Source: Geodermatophilus africanus
GTDB taxonomy: Bacteria > Actinomycetota > Actinomycetes > Mycobacteriales > Geodermatophilaceae
Length of the DNA: 64,000 nt
Assembly: GCF_900107105.1 (NCBI RefSeq)
Contig: NZ_FNOT01000016.1
Coordinates: forward strand, 1-64,000
Direction: 5' to 3'
Shown piece after piece: positions 62,446-64,000 of this stretch (positions are counted from its first letter, which is position 1; every line of letters starts with the position of its first letter). A model generated the notes under the pieces. That model saw nothing but the letters and a program-made list of their open reading frames with translations, was not told where the DNA came from and ran no database searches. The position numbers were made by a program, and so were the translations under genes.

Positions 62446-63348
62446 ATGACAGAGACCGGTGATCAGCAGGCGCAGCTGGACCGCGCCGTCCAGATGTTCG
62501 TGGAAGCCACCCCACCGGTCGGCGCCCCGATCGAGGAGTGGCGTGCCGGGTTCGAGGCCATGGCCGCGCAGTTCGAGATCGCGGCCGACGCCGACATCCA
62601 GGAGATCGACGCCGCCGGTGTCCCCGGTAAGACCGTGCGTGCTCCCGGGGCTCGGGAGGACCGGGTGATCCTCCACTTCCACAGCGGCGGGTACGTCCAA
62701 GGTTCGTCGCTGTCCTACCGCAACTTCGCCTACCGCCTGTCGGCCGCGACGGGGGCCACCGTCGTCGTGCCCGACTACCGCCTGGCGCCCGAGCACCCCT
62801 TCCCTGCGCCGGTCGAGGACGCCCAGACCGTCTACGCGTGGGCGCTTAAGACGTGGGAGCCGGCCCAGATCGTGATCAGCGGTGACTCCGCGGGTGGCGG
62901 GCTGGCGATGGCGACACTGCTGGCCCTGCGCGACTCGGGGCAGCCGATGCCCGCTGCCGCGTTCGCCATCTCCCCACTGCTGGACCTGGCCGGCGAGAGC
63001 CCGTCGATGCAGTCGAACGACGGCAAGGACCCGCTCATCGACCAGAACATGGTGGTCGAGATGGGCAAGGTGTACATCGGCGACATCGACCCCCACGAGC
63101 ACCCGTACTGCTCGGCGCTCTGGGGCAAGCACCACGACCTGCCCCCGCTGCTGCTGCTGGCCAGCAACTCCGAGGTGCTCCGTGACGACTCCGTTCGCCT
63201 CGCGGAGAGCGTCAAGGCAGCGGGTGGCTCGGCCGAGCTCTCGCTCCCCGACGGCATGGTGCACATCTGGACCCTGTTCCCGTTCCTCGAGCAGGCGGCC
63301 GCCAGCCTCGAGGTCATCGGCGGCTTCGTGAAGCGTCACCTCGGCTGA
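62446..63348 (+). CDS. HSL-type alpha/beta hydrolase (esterase/lactonase)
   Basis: A 300-residue hydrolase from ATG 62446, with CCAAGGAGACAGAAC upstream. The hormone-sensitive-lipase branch is indicated by the oxyanion motif HFHSGGYVQG (HSGG in place of HGGG), VVVPDYRLAPEHPFPAPVED and the nucleophile GDSAGGG (S148). D247 in EVLRDDS and H273 in GMVHIW complete the triad. In this cluster it would open the ester or lactone made by the BVMO. Its stop overlaps the start of the SDR gene (TGATG). Confidence 0.93.
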   Translation: MTETGDQQAQLDRAVQMFVEATPPVGAPIEEWRAGFEAMAAQFEIAADADIQEIDAAGVPGKTVRAPGAREDRVILHFHSGGYVQGSSLSYRNFAYRLSAATGATVVVPDYRLAPEHPFPAPVEDAQTVYAWALKTWEPAQIVISGDSAGGGLAMATLLALRDSGQPMPAAAFAISPLLDLAGESPSMQSNDGKDPLIDQNMVVEMGKVYIGDIDPHEHPYCSALWGKHHDLPPLLLLASNSEVLRDDSVRLAESVKAAGGSAELSLPDGMVHIWTLFPFLEQAAASLEVIGGFVKRHLG

Positions 63349-64000
63349 TGGCCGTTCCCGCCGGCCGCGCTTCCGGGCAGCGGTTCACCGGGCTCAGCAT
63401 CCTGGTCACCGGCGCCGCGGGGGAGATCGGCTCCGCCGTCGCCGGTGCACTGGTTGCCGAGGGGGCCCGGGTGACGCTGGCCGATCTCGACGCGACGGTG
63501 CTCACCCAGCTGGCCGACGAGTTGGGGTCGGCCGCCCACGCAGTGCCCACCGACGTGACCGTCGAGGAGGACGTCGAGCGCGCGGTCGCCGAGGCGGTCG
63601 CCTTCGCCGGTGGGCTTCACGGCGTCTTCAACAACGCCGGCATCGAGGGCCCGGTCGGGCCGATCACGGAGCTGGACCTGGACCGCTTCGCCCAAGTGCT
63701 GCGCATCAACGTCCTGGGCGCCGCGGCGGTCCTCAAGCACAGCCTCCCGCGACTGGACGCGGGGGGAGCCGTCGTGCAGACCGGCAGCACGGCCTCCGTG
63801 GCCGGTTCGGCGCACATGGCCCCCTATGTGGCCTCGAAGCACGCGCTCCTCGGCCTGACCAGGGTCGCCTCCCGGGAGGTGGCGGCCCGTGGCGTACGCG
63901 TGACCGCGGTGCTCCCCGGTCCCGTGCACGGGCGGATGATGCAGCGCATCGAGAGCGGCCGCTCGGGCTCGGGAACGGCGACGGCGACCACGCCCACCGC
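63348..64000 (+). CDS. Short-chain dehydrogenase/reductase, 3' end beyond the window
   Basis: The first 217 codons of a classical SDR from ATG 63348, overlapping the hydrolase stop by one base. The cofactor motif is LVTGAAGEIGSAVAGALVAE, then FNNAGIEGPVGP, the catalytic serine in TGSTASVAG (S147) and Y160-xxx-K164 in YVASKHALLG. An aspartate after the second strand (LADLD) points to NAD(H). It could oxidise an alcohol to the ketone used by the BVMO. The gene runs off the right edge. Confidence 0.93.
   Translation, partial: MAVPAGRASGQRFTGLSILVTGAAGEIGSAVAGALVAEGARVTLADLDATVLTQLADELGSAAHAVPTDVTVEEDVERAVAEAVAFAGGLHGVFNNAGIEGPVGPITELDLDRFAQVLRINVLGAAAVLKHSLPRLDAGGAVVQTGSTASVAGSAHMAPYVASKHALLGLTRVASREVAARGVRVTAVLPGPVHGRMMQRIESGRSGSGTATATTPT

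Overview
This is a very GC-rich chromosomal window from an actinobacterium. GTG starts and GTGA/ATGA stop-start overlaps are everywhere, and FtsEX, SmpB, RF2 without a programmed frameshift, TypA and a long tmRNA all look actinobacterial. The gene style and the intergenic repeats suggest the Geodermatophilaceae (Blastococcus / Geodermatophilus / Modestobacter type); that family placement is an inference.

Layout. 0-0.3 kb: tail of an IS110-type transposase. 0.4-8.8 kb: accessory block with an M14 carboxypeptidase coupled to a small propeptide-like protein, a TIR-nSTAND-WD40 receptor-like protein with a 148-residue neighbour, a cellulase relic, and a patatin lipase. 8.8-15 kb: core genes (CutA, a GGDEF-EAL protein, prfB, ftsE-ftsX, smpB). 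15-25 kb: metabolic genes, a broken phosphatase, an SLC13-type transporter, a divergent acyl-CoA dehydrogenase/HxlR pair and CorA. 25.4-25.8 kb: ssrA (tmRNA), partner of smpB. 26-41 kb: Nramp relic, cell-wall transglycosylase with a LytR_C tail, K+ channel, second patatin, GDPD, DsbA-like, MarR/YceI pair, FAD monooxygenase, typA, secreted aldose epimerase. 42.9-44.1 kb: TauE/SafE exporter behind a cysteine-rich leader peptide. 44.1-49.8 kb: ECF sigma factor divergent from a copper operon (zf-HC2 anti-sigma-like, CopC-CopD fusion, YcnI, Sco1, membrane protein). 49.9-51.9 kb: nucleotidyltransferase plus CDP-glycerol glycerophosphotransferase pair. 52.2-53.8 kb: M23 peptidase, AraC regulator, VOC protein.

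At 53.93 kb a tRNA-Ala(GGC) marks a junction. Directly behind it is a tyrosine integrase whose reading frame runs through the tRNA and whose 5' end is cut by an IS110 relic. To its right lies what looks like a genomic island: a luciferase-like oxidoreductase, a decayed IS1380 transposase, a Baeyer-Villiger monooxygenase, a 3-oxoacid CoA-transferase pair, an HSL-type esterase and an SDR dehydrogenase running off the window. The luciferase-like and monooxygenase genes have nearly the same promoter (TTGAC[G/T], 17 nt, TACGTT) followed at once by a CAAACG-type palindrome, so they look co-regulated. Together the genes suggest alcohol to ketone to ester/lactone to acid to CoA-ester catabolism.

Two families of intergenic repeats run through the chromosome part: a roughly 100-bp AAGGACCCC element (five copies, both orientations) and paired TGATCAT inverted repeats (two copies).
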